The notes under the pieces: model-generated | Databases searched by the model: none | What the model was told of the DNA's origin: nothing | The model's input: only the letters and a program-made list of their open reading frames with translations | Translations under genes and position numbers: made by a program | In this document: positions 49,234 through 60,659 of the stretch, in pieces | Numbering within the stretch: position 1 is the stretch's first letter | How the letters are laid out: every line of letters starts with the position of its first letter | Assembly (NCBI GenBank): GCA_020081605.1 | Contig: JAHREC010000011.1 | Span: forward strand, 5,270,001-5,334,000 | Direction: 5' to 3' | Origin: Albifimbria verrucaria | Lineage: Eukaryota > Ascomycota > Sordariomycetes > Hypocreales > Stachybotryaceae | DNA: 64,000 nt

Positions 49234-51299
49234 TTAAAAACTTGCAGCGGCCAAATAGAAACCCCATATACCAACAACCAAGAACAAAGACGTGCTTCTG
49301 AGGGCATCCCAGCCATCAGACCCAGATTGTCCCGGAGACGTTGACTCGGAGGATGGTGGCTTTGTTGTTTCGCTTGAATGTTCCACCAGCTCCCAAGTCA
49401 AGTTGATATTGGCTGATTCCGTCTCGCCTATGAAACCTATGCCACCGACGTAACCATCGAGACCCCACTTCATGACCAGCCCATCCTCGCTGTAGATGTT
49501 GGCAAGGTCTGTTAGTTCACCAAGACGGTCCCCATCGCTGTCAACGAGTTGAGCGGTGCTCACACGACCGTCCGACAGCCGTCCTCTGGCCTCGAAAACC
49601 CCACCTTGCAAGTCACCGAAAGGCGCCACGACAACGTTCGTGCGATTGTCCAGCGTCCGGCGAACTGCGGTCTCAGATCCTGATGCCAAGAGATTGTCTA
49701 CCTGCCGCGGACGCACGATAGAGCCACCGCAGCTTTGGAGTTGGGTCGATGTCACGGTCGAGCAGTCCAAATTTGTGACCTCGACAACAAAACGATCACC
49801 CGGCTTGATCTTGTTGGTTGGATACCACGACCTGAGATAGTGGCCCTGGAGCGTGTTTTGCCAGTTCGTCACGCAGCGGATCCAAGCCCCTTTGCCACCC
49901 TCGACGGTTGACTTAAAGGAAATTCGTCACACTGCGTGCCACGGCCTGCATTGGTACTAGGAGAAGATCTCCTTATGCCGTTGCAACAGCCTGGACAACC
50001 CGACTCCCGACCACGACGGCGGCTACACTTGTCACCATCGCCAGCGTATGTGAGCACCATTGAATTGGAGGAGAAACCAAGCTTGTGGCGGATACCTAGG
50101 ATCTGTCAGAAACAATTGGCTATTGGATTGGAAGAAACAGGCTTACCCAAGCAGATATTAATAGGTATCTAACCAAATATGTATCAGTGGCAGAACCAAG
50201 GACTGTGGTGAGGGTGACTTACGTCGTCTGCTATACCCCCGCCGACGTAGACAAAGGTCAGATGCGGGAGGCCAGAGGCGGTAGCTTGGGGCAGGTCAGT
50301 GGCTGTTCTACACCCCGTGGTCGAGCTAATTGATGTCGAAGTTTCTGAGGTCGACGATACTTTCGGCGTGGACATCTTCGATGATGTGGTCGAGGAGGAC
50401 TGGCGAGTGCTTGACCTCGATTCGGTTGTCTTTGATGATAATCGAGATGTCGAAGATTTATCAGTTGACTTTGCAGTACTTCGGGCCGTCCTAGTGGCCT
50501 TGGTCGATGTTGTCCGCTGGACTGTCCGCGAGGTTGCCTGAGAGGTTGATATTCGTGTCGTTGACAATGTTCTTCGTGAGCAGGTGCCGTACCTACTACC
50601 ACATACCCAGCCGGATGGACAGCCTGTCGATTAATTAGCTCGGATCACTCAACGGATATCAAAGAAACCCTCTTACATGTACCAGGACAGCACTTCTCTC
50701 CGCTATTACAGCAGCCCTGGCCTTGGCAGCACGTTTTCCCTTTGGCGCAGCACGCCGGTCCGCAACACGAGGCGCCAGGCTTACACGAGTACCGGCCGCC
50801 ATTGCAGCACACGGCACCGGGCTCCCAGCAATAATCACCGCCGCATGTCTGGGCGTTCTTCGGGCAGCACCAGTTGCGAGACCAGAGGCAATTGTATGTG
50901 TTGTCGGGACAGCATCCGAAACCGGGGCAGCATACGCCTGAAGCACCGTAGGGACAACAGGATGTCGGGCACTGAAGGAGGAGAGTGAGCGTTTCAGTCG
51001 ACGCAACTTGCAGACAGGGTACTGCGGAAATGACTTACACATTTTTGACCAGTGCGACAGCAGCCAGGGCCGCAATTGACAGGAGCCGAAGGAGGACAGG
51101 TACACTGGCGCTCGAAAATGGACCTCGGATCCCAGGTGCCATCGCCACCCTTTTCGACCAAGATTTCCTTAGGGCCAGACTCAAGATTACCAAAAGTGCG
51201 AATGTCTCTCTCCTCGAAGTGATACTCTAGCAAGTCTAAGAAGGCTCCGACGGCCGAAGCCAACAATAGCGGTGACAACAGCTTTCTGAATAGTCTCAT
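49234..51299 (-). CDS. Secreted Cys-rich protein with NucA/NucB nuclease domain and GPI-like tail
   Basis: Four parts. (1) Start ATG 51297-51299, signal peptide MRLFRKLLSPLLLASAVG. (2) A long granulin-like Cys region full of CC doublets (about 51110-50610), interrupted by introns at about 51028-50962 (GTAAGTC...CAG) and 50680-50628. (3) A Ser/Thr/Lys/Arg-rich linker (about 50560-50300), likely O-glycosylated, then an intron with donor near 50221 and acceptor near 50104. (4) A NucA/NucB-type DNase domain: GRGTQCDEFPF, EGGKGAWIRCV and NWQNTLQG. A one-base loss at the T/A run near 49917-49919 separates the last two pieces. The tail (SSESTSPGQSGSDG plus a hydrophobic end) suggests a GPI anchor. 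It could be a cell-surface or secreted nuclease acting in competition, nucleic-acid scavenging or extracellular DNA removal. Role unproven. Confidence 0.8.
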
Positions 51300-51766
51300 G
51301 ACGAAGTGATCGCTTCCGTGGTGGAGCAGAGTCACATCTGAGTAGACACAGGACAACAGTTCAATGGGCAGTTGCAGTCATCAAATATGCTTACAACCAA
51401 TAGTGGGAGCCTAAAATGAGGCTGCAATGCTACCAGCCTGGACAGAAGTTCGACGCACACGCCTGACTGCCATTGGCGCAGCGGCGCAAATTGAAATGCG
51501 GCTGAGCCACTGCGGCGGTCCGATTCCTTTGCCGTCGGCGTAATTATTGCCCTCATTGTATTTCAACTGGATAGATGACTCGCAAGATAAGAGGACTGAT
51601 TTGAAACTCTGAATGACGATCTGTTCTCGGCCCTCCGCTGCCCAATCGACCTTCCGTCGCTTAGCGCATCTACAGTTGCTTCGGAGCCATTGTCCACCAT
51701 GAGAGTAGATTCCTACCGGCCTGACGCTGGCTATCACTCTCCAACCTGATAAGGCTTCGTGATACT

Positions 51767-52494
51767 CTAGAGGTGTGGCTCGTATCTACTTTCCCCGCAC
51801 ATGTTATTCTGTGACCTTGACCAGGCACACATGAGGGGCGTATCTGGAAACGGCTCGTCAGCCTCCGATGAGCCGTCTGATGCCCACTCCATCGTCCTGT
51901 CCCAAGCCCGCGATATCTCGTCAAAGTTATCCGCTCCAACTTCAGGGATGTCGACGTCTGGCCAAGGGCTGATGATCTTTGTGCGGAATGGCGCCGGGGG
52001 CACGGGGTGTACCAGACCTCCAGCTGAGAGATCCAATCCTGCAACAAGAGCGCCTTTTTCCTTTCCGGCCATGAGCCTGGCGTAGGATGTATCTCCAGGT
52101 GCTCGAGAGTCGCGATGTCCCTCACGGCACCACTAGTGTTCCAGAAGAAGGCCTCCGAGTCCCTGGACTCGAGCGCCAGGTACTTGATGGGTGCATCCTT
52201 GGCACTCGACCAGATAGTAATGTCGAAGGCGGTCATGCAGACGGTATCGATGTCGTAGTTCACCATGGCGCGCGACGCCGATGATCCACTGCAGCCGCAA
52301 CGAGCCTCCTGGGTATAATGGCCTCGGAGATGCGACCTCGATTCCGCGCAGGCCTGTAGAACGGCTGGTGGGCTTGATTGCGCATGGAGGTACTCGCATT
52401 TTCCCATAAGCACGTGCCGGGGCTCCATGCTCAGTTCCCAGATGCGTTGGCGCAGCTCGAGAGGCAGCCGGGAAAAAGGACCGAATGATGCCAT
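51767..52494 (-). CDS. 2EXR-domain protein
   Basis: Start ATG 52492-52494 gives FGPFSRLPLELRQRIWELSM, the fungal 2EXR domain (an F-box-like motif: F..F..LP.ELR..IW). It continues with VLQACAESRSHL, a YDIDTVCM strand and EHLEIHP. A single break at a five-G (+) run (51996-52000) leads into a frame ending at 51767 with an acidic stretch. About 242 aa, usual for these proteins. Function unknown. 2EXR proteins are abundant in filamentous fungi. It lies upstream of the nuclease gene in the same direction, about 470 bp apart. Confidence 0.82.
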
Positions 52495-52499
52495 TGAAA

Positions 52500-53140
52500 T
52501 TGTCTGTCAACCTAGAGAGACCGAAGTGGCAGGAGACAAGAATAGATGCCTGGTTGAGTGGATATTCGGTAAGGTACATGGAATGTGATTGAAGCAAGGA
52601 GATAAAGGGACACAAAAGAATTCGACCAACTACTACGATATGTATATATCCGTCTTTAGATGTGGATCAGTTGCTGTTGGTTTAACAGGGGTAATCATAC
52701 CCTAGGGTAGCTTTACCGGGTGTTATATTATGTAATATCTACTAAGTTTTATCAAGGAATTGACCCGACACTTACATGGTTAAAGCACGTCGTATGATGA
52801 ACCTTTTTGAAATCCCACCCATCACACCCATGCCGATGATGAGATTTGGCCGAGGAAACGAAGCCCTTTTGGCTGACCCCTAACAACTGACAGAGGAGAA
52901 GCCGGTTCTGGTTCTATTCCGGGTTGTGGACTTATGGGCTAATCTAATGGCGTTGTGACTCGACATTATCTGGCTGGTATGAGGATGTGCTTCGGCCCTC
53001 TTCTTCGCCGCCTTATTATCGTGTGTCCGCGCCTGCCAACCTCACGCTCATCCCATAGCGGACCATTATTTGTTTATCCATCCCTAACCGTAAGTATATT
53101 ATATAATCTAGATAGATTATATAAGAATTCATATAGGAGT
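52500..53140. other. Intergenic, nothing supported
   Basis: Promoter side of the 2EXR gene (-). No gene, RNA or repeat recognised before the LTR at 53145. Confidence 0.4.
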
Positions 53141-53144
53141 ATAT

Positions 53145-53796
53145 TATTACGACCCGTGCTAATAGGATGCCTAAAATATACTAGAATAAACTAACCTAAT
53201 ATCTATAGGATAATTAAGGACTATATACCTTACCCTTTAACTAACTATAGATAATATAGAAGCCTATATTATAAAAAACTATATAAAAGGAGTTTCTTAT
53301 ATATAATAAATAGTTTAATAAATATATATTATAGAATAATAAAATAAAAATATAAAAAGAATTTATATATAATATTAAATTAATAAATAATAATAAAAGA
53401 ATATTATATAAAAATAATTAATATAATTAATATAATAATATAATAAAGATTAATAAAATATTAATATAAAAATTAAAATAATTTATTAATAAAAAAAGAA
53501 TAAATAATTAAAGTATTATTTTTAAAATAATAAAATAAATAATTATTTTATAATATAAATAATTAATATATAAATAGAAGTTTTTTTAATTATTAATTAA
53601 AAGATTATTAATTATTAATAATATATAATTATTAAATTATTTTTAATTTAAGTTTTAAAATAATTTATTTAATTAATAATAATTATATTATATTATTTTA
53701 AATTAAAATAAACTTTATTTATTTATTTAAGAATAGCTATATAATTTTATTTATTTTATATTTATTATATAATATAGAATAACCTTAATTATTATA
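53145..53796 (+). repeat. Solo or orphan LTR of the same gypsy family
   Basis: About 652 bp aligning with the LTRs at 27490-43935. The start TATTACGACCCGTGCTAATAGG is close to the outer LTR start TGTTACGAACCGTGCTAACA, and it ends AATTATTATA. No matching partner LTR or element interior is recognisable in the window, and flanking 5-mers are not identical. I call it a solo LTR or a remnant. Confidence 0.8.
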
Positions 53797-54340
53797 ATTA
53801 TATTTATTTTTTAAAAATCTAACTTTATTTTAAGCCTTAGCTTTATTAAATTATATATTTATTATTAAATATTATATATTATTATTATAATAAAGGCTTT
53901 TATATATATTTATTAATAAATTTAAGCCTTTTTTTAATAATTTCTTTTATTAATAATAGCTATTATAGGAGCTTATAATAATAAATACTTTTCTTTTTAA
54001 TTAATTTAATATAGTCTTTATATTAATATTTATATAAACCTTAATATATAAGTCTATTAATTTAATTATTAAATTATATATAATATATTAAAAATTATAT
54101 TTTTATTTTTTATAATAAGGGTTTATAGCTACCCTAAATATAAAAGCAAAATTATATTTTATTATATATACTATCTTTAAATAATATTATATATTATTAT
54201 TATAAGAATTTAATATTATATAGTAATTTTTTATAATTAATACTTAAATTATATATAGTTATAATTATTATTCTTTTCTAAGGAGAATAGTATCTTTTAT
54301 TTTTTGTTAATAGTATTTTTAATAAAGTTATAGTAGTTTA
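53797..54340. other. AT-rich tail after the orphan LTR
   Basis: RIP-like A/T sequence with slightly more C/G than the other blocks. No ORF. It could be remaining element interior or another repeat. Confidence 0.45.
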
Positions 54341-54632
54341 AAGATATAGAGTGGATTTAGTGATGTCTTATGAAGGTGGGGGTGGGTAGATTATCGGCGA
54401 AACTTTTTCTCCCCACTGTAGCTGTATCATGATATTGATTATCAACTTGGTAGTGCTGTCGAGACTTTTCGAATTCTGCCGATGTATCTCTTTCTAATTG
54501 GGTAGTTTCATAGGAAGGGATAAATTAAGGGTCACATGTAGTGATGGGTGTAAAAGGGATGAAAAAGGGAATGCAGAAAAGGACAAAGGGTATTTAAGTC
54601 TAGATCCCACGTAACGCGAGACGCGGCTTTTA

Positions 54633-55762
54633 TTAATGAGTAAGTTCGCTAGCACATTTTAGAGAAAAAACTGTATCCGGCTGAGAAAATGATTGTGCAG
54701 TAGACCGCAGCTTGGAGGCTTGGGTCCTGAAGGTATAGCTGGAAAAGAGCGAGTGGATTGCTTTCTCTAGTGAAATTCCTTTTTTTTTTCCCTTTTTTTT
54801 TCCTTTTTTTTTCCTTTTTTTTTCCTTTTTTTTTCCTTTTTTTTTCAGTGTCATTAAATCAAAGGAGAAGTATAAGGCAGTAGAGGCATTCTTGTTGCGT
54901 TCTAGATCCGTAATGATTATTAAGCTAAGGATAGTCTTTCCACAACCGGATTCCATTGAGCCACAGGAAAGATTGTGACTTTCTCTTCCACGTTGTATAT
55001 GCACTGCTATCCAAAAACCATTGACCAGTACCTTGACGATGCAACTTATGGGCATCTTCTAAATTCGTCGATGGGTCTGGTGGAGCCAGCCAGCTTCTGA
55101 TTTTGTTAACTCGATTATCCGCGTAGATAGATACACTTGTGTTTCTGATCTTAGTGGTAATTTGAGGAACCTCCTAAACACCCTTGCCGACTATATAGCC
55201 ATCAATGCTTAGATTGGAATATATCAAGTAAAGTATAGCTATATAAAATCACTAACCAGCGTAACCAACCCCGCTTAGCCTTTTTCAGCCTCCACTTTGC
55301 TTGGTGGCATTCTCTTAAGCAAATCTTTCGCATAGGCTGCGGCCACCATGGCCGCATACCCTTGCCAAACGTCGTTCTTATGCGTATCAGAATAGTCGCA
55401 AATGCCGGGAATCATAAGGCATGGGAAATGATTCATCAAGCCTGCTGCTTCCATCTCGAAGCATAGCATGTCTTTCTCTCGTACTAGTGTATCTCGCACG
55501 ACTGCATTCTTCACCAACTGGTTCCTGGATGCAATCAGACCATAGTGAATCATGGCATCATCCTCGATATCAGGATGATAGTTGCAGTATAACAAACATA
55601 ATGCTGAGAAGAGTCGGCAACGCATTGCTGCCTGGCTTGAGCGTCCGGGAAATTTTTCTCGCTACGAGCACAGTATGTCACTAAGTGCTTCTTACTCTTA
55701 AGATGCTGTGTGAGGGACACTAGGGTTTCGAAAGACTTATCACAAGGCTTGCACCACTCCAT
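54633..55762 (-). pseudogene. Nucleoside phosphorylase-NACHT STAND gene relic
   Basis: Reading on the minus strand: a C2H2-like finger CKPCDKSFETLVSLTQHLKS (about 55755-55695); a PNP_UDP_1 phosphorylase C-terminus with [23 protein letters not shown] and [12 protein letters not shown] (about 55550-55350); then the linker to a NACHT domain (WLAPPDPS..N, GTGQWFLDS, about 55110-55010); a P-loop remnant SGCGKTILS (about 54940); and ALYFSFDLM. Fungal STAND proteins have this exact order (phosphorylase, WF..., NACHT). The gene is broken in several frames, its N-terminus is missing or replaced by the finger, and a C/T repeat interrupts the NACHT part, so it is a relic. Confidence 0.7.
54778..54847. 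repeat. (CCTTTTTTTTT)n microsatellite inside the NACHT relic
   Basis: About six units of CC(C) plus 8-10 T. On the minus strand it encodes a Lys/Gly run between the FDLMT and EKAIHSL parts of the NACHT domain. Confidence 0.85.
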
Positions 55763-55952
55763 CGTGAATACTAGTTTACTCCACAAGTAGCACTAGACAG
55801 CGATCATAAGGAAATGTGATGCCCGAGGTACTTTTGGGACGGCTGTCAGCCCCGCATCGGCACACGGCACGCGGCTAAAACCACGAAGTTCTACTCTCTA
55901 GGAGATAACATTGGGGCCTCTTTAAGTCTACGTACCTCGGTCACACGGTAGG

Positions 55953-56426
55953 CTATATCTTGGATGGTGCTTGCCGCTGCTTGCATAAATAAATGACTTG
56001 CAAATCGTCTTTAATGAATATTTGCAACGAAGTATTTATACCAGCATCAACTCGTAACTTTCGATGGTGAAGAGGGTTTGGTATCCTGATCCAATCGAAG
56101 GTACAACTTTCACGTTGACCATAGCTAACAGAGTGTAGGATCAACTCTACCATGTCTAACCTGCCATGCTCAGCAGCAGCTTCAAGGTCAGTTCTCCCAA
56201 AGATTAGAGCTTCCCAAGCATTCAAATTAGCACCATGTTCTTAAATAAGCCACTTTGCCAACCCCAGGGCTCCTTTAGCAGCTGATAGTTGTAATGCAGT
56301 AGTAGGTCCGTCAAGTATGCCAGGATTTGCATGGACATGAGCCTCTTTATCCAGCTTTAGACAATCTACATCCCCACAGTTAATTGCAGCCTGGAATGCA
56401 GTGTGCTTCATTCCGAAGTCCTCCAA
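55953..56426 (-). pseudogene. Ankyrin-repeat fragment, probable STAND C-terminus
   Basis: Minus-strand frames show ankyrin words: TALQLSAAKGALGLAKWLI (about 56300-56245) and, after a frame change, GRTDLEAAAEHGRLDMVELIL (about 56205-56145). Such repeats end fungal NACHT-ankyrin proteins. It lies upstream of a new phosphorylase-NACHT start, so it comes from a different copy than 54633-55762. No start or complete repeat array. Confidence 0.55.
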
Positions 56427-56540
56427 ATTAATACTGGTTGTAATGCCCCTGATTCTTTAAAGTCGTTTCCATCATAGGGATATTTGTAGAGAGAGCGGAC
56501 ATTGACATTAGCTCCCTGTTAACCATGGCTCTAAGCGCGT

Positions 56541-57400
56541 TCATATATCTGTAGTGTGGTGCCATCTGCGAGTCAGTGGCAGACCAGAGATATCGACGAC
56601 AGATATTTTAACCGCGTATTTGGTACTTGTTTTATTCTTACATTTGCCATGAATAAAGGGTGTCAAAGTGAATATTGGAACAGAAATGGCTCCAATAATG
56701 TTTGGATAAATGCTATGGGTGGGACCCATTACTGATCGATCTATGGCCTTAAACCCATGTTTGAGGTGGTCAAAAATTTCAGTTCGCTCCTTCCAGCCCA
56801 CACCCCTAGTGAGGGCAATTTAAAGAGAGCAACCCAGTTGTGCACTTTCTCGGGATAGGAATAGTTAAAAGCCATCGCTAGCTTGAGCATCTATCCGAAG
56901 ACATCATGATGTTCCACATCGGATTGATAAATGTGAGACCGCATCACAGCGATCAACTGTTCCATGTACCAATAGAGGAGTGGCATTTCGGGGTATTCTT
57001 TTTGTGATCAGTTTTTCACAATGAAGTAAAGATTCTCCAACAGTTCTATTCTCAGGTTTATAAAGTCAATGGCCCTATGGCTGGATCTTGGGGATATTCG
57101 GCCAGAGAAAGTGCCGCTCTTGCTCAATCTTCTTGGTGGATGTTAGCGTAGCGGTTAACACAATGCGCGCCCTGACATCTAAGAACACACACCGTTTTGA
57201 CCGCAATACCGTAAAGTCAATTTTAGGGTTGTTCTTTAGGTGTCCAGTCGTCATACTGGTACCTATAAACCGTGATAGAACATCCCACTTAATATCTGGA
57301 TCTCTGCTAGCAGGATCCCTTGGTTCTTCCACGCAGCGTTCTATACAAATCAATTCCACTGGAGACTTTTCAAGCACCCTGATGGAGCAATGGCTGCAGG
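56541..57400 (-). other. Two unrecognised minus-strand ORF pieces
   Basis: Frames 56541-56801 and 57075-57377 are open with normal amino-acid composition but no motif I recognise. They could be exons of one damaged gene. No signal peptide. I propose no function. Confidence 0.2.
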
Positions 57401-57912
57401 TGAGGCTGTGAGCTGGAGCAGGTTAACCGAACCGTCAACCAGCAAACCGATACACAGAGGCGGCCGATCAAACCCATGGAAATCAGTATGATGTTGCAGT
57501 AATAATAATGAAGATTTAATGAACTAAGTAATCTATAATTGTTTAATGTGTTGGGGTTGAATTACTTGGTCAGGCCAGTAAACTTGTATTTTCTAGTTTC
57601 CCTAGAGATAACGTTGCTCCTGAAAAATCATTCGGTCTTTTTATGAGGAAGCTAGCTTTGCCATTCTATAGCTGACAAAACGATAACTTTACTGTCTCGA
57701 TAGTTGTTCATTTGATCTCCAACTTATGATTCGTAATCAATACTCTACCTTTGGGGAAGATAGGGATTTGAGCCCCAATAAATCTTTTTTTAATTCTCCG
57801 AGAATAAAATTGGTAATTATTCAGTTAAGATGAAATTTAGGGTCGTTGGATTTGGATCTTTCTTAATAAAATGTGATTTGAACTAAAAGCTTTGTTATAC
57901 TGTGAAATATCT
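57400..57912. other. Intergenic, nothing supported
   Basis: Mildly AT-rich spacer. No gene recognised. Confidence 0.4.
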
Positions 57913-57916
57913 CATC

Positions 57917-59554
57917 CTAATCTGAGATCAACTCAACATTCCTCACGCATATATTCCTATCGCCACATCTTTCCTCCTTCTTCACCTTGTATACCGGCAT
58001 TCGGAAGAAACACCGTGGTATCGTGCCTGTCTGCAGGTTATTGATATCCATGTTGCGGTCCTCGCCTCCGTTTAATGCGCAGTCCATGATCGATCTGTAC
58101 CACGGAACGCGGTTTTCGAGACCATACTTAGCCAGTTGTTTTTCAAAGAATTCCGCATAAGGCTGAACAAAGAACACATTTCCCTTCTCTTATCCGCAGG
58201 TCTGCGAAGGACAACACAATACCATGTGCCATCGTCCCACTCAATCCATTGACGACCAACAACCCCTGAACGCATTCTTCTTCGGTAGAAAGCTTGTCGC
58301 TTATCACAAGCACAAAGCCGTCGTGCACCATACATTCATGAGCAACTTTGCGTTCGAGATTTTTGGCTGCCTCTCTCAAATGCTGAAGAACACCCGGTTC
58401 ATCAATCTCAACAAGCCAGGCACCAGTATTGAAGAACTTGGCAATTGTAGATGTATAACCATCATCTCTTGGCGCAGGAAGTTTTTCATAGTCCTCCATG
58501 CTATCGGCATTCCCCATAACAGTCTTAAGAGTTCTTTCGAGCTCTCTTACAGTCGAAGCATAGGCATCAGCGAGACTGGAACTTATTTCACCTGTAATAG
58601 GGTCCTCGTTCTTAACTGTGTTGGAGAGAATGGTGGAGACCATGCCAAATGCTCCCCGCCCTAGTTATTCAAATTGTGTTAGTTGACTTCACCAAAGATG
58701 GGAGCAGCTCCCAAGGATTTGTGAAGGAGGCTTCTGGACAAAACTCACCAAGGCTGGCACCGGGCCAAGACCACTGCCAAGCATAGAGAAAGCGGCAGAA
58801 ACCCAGGCTATCATATCCTCAGTTGTATCATCATTCCCGTGAAAATCGTCGATAATTTCTGGTATACGCAAGTCTGTAATGAGTGTCGCATCTTGTAGCT
58901 GTCGGTAATATTCGCTTGCCATAGCATGGAAACCTCGTACTGACTCAAAAACCCAATAAGCAACCTTTGGCCACGAACTGGTATAATGTACTCCTTTTGC
59001 TGTTACTCTATTTGCTGATTCAAAGTATTGATGACAGGTCCAGGGATGCCCTGGGGCACAATCGTTCTGAAGAACAGAGCAACCAGGGGCGGCAGAATGG
59101 CTGATGTTTTCGACGGCATATTTTTCAAACAACTCCAGCCAGTCAGTGGGGTCACCTGCGGGACCTTTATTTGGTTAGTGAGATGAGTTTCAGCGCTGAT
59201 GATGAATATGAAATCGGCTGGATAAGCGAGAATGACGAAGAATTGAGTCAAACCATAAAGCTGCTGGCATGAGGTTAAAAGCCTCCGCCTTATACGTACC
59301 ACCGCTGAAATATTGGATGAATGCGTCTATTATGTCGCTGCCACCAATCATAGTCCAATGCTCATAGGCACTCTCAACTGTCTTGAATTTGCCCCCATAA
59401 CACCACTGGTTCTCATTGTCTATTGGCTTATCAGAGATAGGCTGAAGGTCGTCCAGGACTCTATCGTGCGGCTACCAGGACCAACTCCAGGTAACGGATT
59501 GGCAGCCGATGACATCACCATGGTGAGCCTGACCAGCAGAGTGATGAAGCGCAT
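57917..59554 (-). CDS. Uncharacterised secreted protein
   Basis: Start ATG 59552-59554 with a signal peptide (MRFITLLVRLTMVMSSAAN). After a one-base break near 59430 the frame reads QWCYGGKFKTVESAYEHW and DAFIQYFSGG. An intron follows (donor GTACGTAT near 59299, acceptor AAATAAAG near 59168), then GDPTDWLELFEKYAVENISH with Cys residues, CAPGHPWTCHQYF, FHAMASEYYRQL and a VSAAFSMLGSGLGPVPA hydrophobic stretch. A second intron (about 58745-58660) leads to a helical part (LADAYASTVRELERTL, GYTSTIAKFFNTGAWLV), then, after a frame change near 58170, a C-terminal part with several Cys ending at TAG 57917-57919. About 490-500 aa. It resembles fungal secreted proteins of unknown function, possibly the DUF7872 type. 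I cannot name a function. Confidence 0.6.
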
Positions 59555-59559
59555 TGTGT

Positions 59560-60080
59560 TATGAAATCCAAGAAATGAGAAGGTTTAATGTACGAATAAG
59601 TAAATAAGTGAATGGGAAGGGAAAGAAATAGTAGGAATATGTATAGATTGATAACGACGGAAAATGAACAAAGGGACAATAAGAAAGAGAAAGTTTATGC
59701 ATCTGCTTGATGTTCTTCTGTTTCATGGCAAGGTCTGCTAGCATATATACTCCTAAAGTCCAGTGAGAGCTGTGGAGCAGTTGTCTTACTCTTCGTACCC
59801 TCTATATCATCGAGCTGCATTCACCATGGGGAAATTACTAGCGGAACAGACTTGTGCGCGCTATTACTTTTTGTGGCATGTGTTACCTATTTGTGCCTAG
59901 TATTTGGTACTTTGTATAAATAGGCTGAGGCTGTGTCAAGGGTACTCAGCCTAGGAAAAGTGTGGGTAATAATATAGACCTGGCCCACTATAGTGGAACC
60001 TCGGTTGTGCGTGTTTTCACTCAATGTATACACGAAATGTCAGCTTCTGTACTTTGGAGATTAAAAGCTGGCCTCGTGTT
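59560..60080. other. Intergenic, nothing firm
   Basis: Spacer between the secreted-protein gene (-) and the NRPS relic (+). A TATAAATAG word at about 59915 on + is the only promoter-like element. No gene seen. Confidence 0.35.
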
Positions 60081-60084
60081 CAAG

Positions 60085-60655
60085 AGTAGCAATAACTTGC
60101 AATGACTTTGAGAGTTATGTTGTAGCTAGGCTGGAGGAATCGCCCAGCTGCCTTCTCCGCGTTCATAACTGCGATCCGATCTCGACTGAGACTGCACTCG
60201 CCCCAGGAGACGAGGTAACGCTTGGCGAAGCGATGCCGCGGAATAATCCCTATCTGCTGAACCTTCATCGCTACCTGGTCTCTCCTGGAATCACCGGGGA
60301 GGTCAATCTCTACGGAGAACATGTAACGCACGGGTACTGGAACTTCGATGAACCGACAGCGGCCGCCTCCCTCCCAAACCTCTTCGCGCCTAGGACGGTG
60401 ATGTACAAGAGCAGTGATCTCGGGTGCTGGAAGGAGGTTTCGTAGTCTTCGTGACGCCAAGCCATGTTTACAAGTCAGCGGTCCGCGAGCGGCTCAGGGC
60501 GGTCATCTGGTCCGATCTGCTTAGATTTGATAATGACCGGTGTGTCACGCATGATGAAGATTTGTTCGGAATCGACGCAAACTCGCTGTTGTCTATGATA
60601 GCAGCACGGATGATCTACGATGCTATCATGTTGCGTGCCGCTCTTGATCCGTGAG
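60085..60655 (+). pseudogene. NRPS or NRPS-like adenylation-thiolation relic with internal deletion
   Basis: The + strand carries the second half of an A domain: TLGEAMPRNNPYLLN (cf. IGRPxxN), PGITGEVNLYGEHVTHGYW, NLFAPRTVMYKSSDLGCW (A7, MYxTGDL-like) and then GGFVVF (about 60430). Instead of A8-A10 the frame passes directly into a T domain start, RERLRAVIWSDLLRF, then EDLFGIDANSLLSMIAARMIYDA. The phosphopantetheine site has DANSL in place of the usual GGxS, keeping the Ser. It ends at TGA 60653-60655. The A8-A10 region, the N-terminal A-domain half and everything downstream are missing. A different NRPS from that at 1-6162. Confidence 0.72.
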
Positions 60656-60659
60656 GTGG

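Noticed and set aside
50299..50541. Plus-strand Asp/Val-rich ORF
   Set aside because: It is the complement of the Ser/Thr-rich linker of the nuclease gene on the minus strand.
53140..53801. 5-bp target-site duplication for the orphan LTR
   Set aside because: The flanking bases (TATAT and ATTAT) are not identical, and A/T-only matches would be weak evidence anyway.
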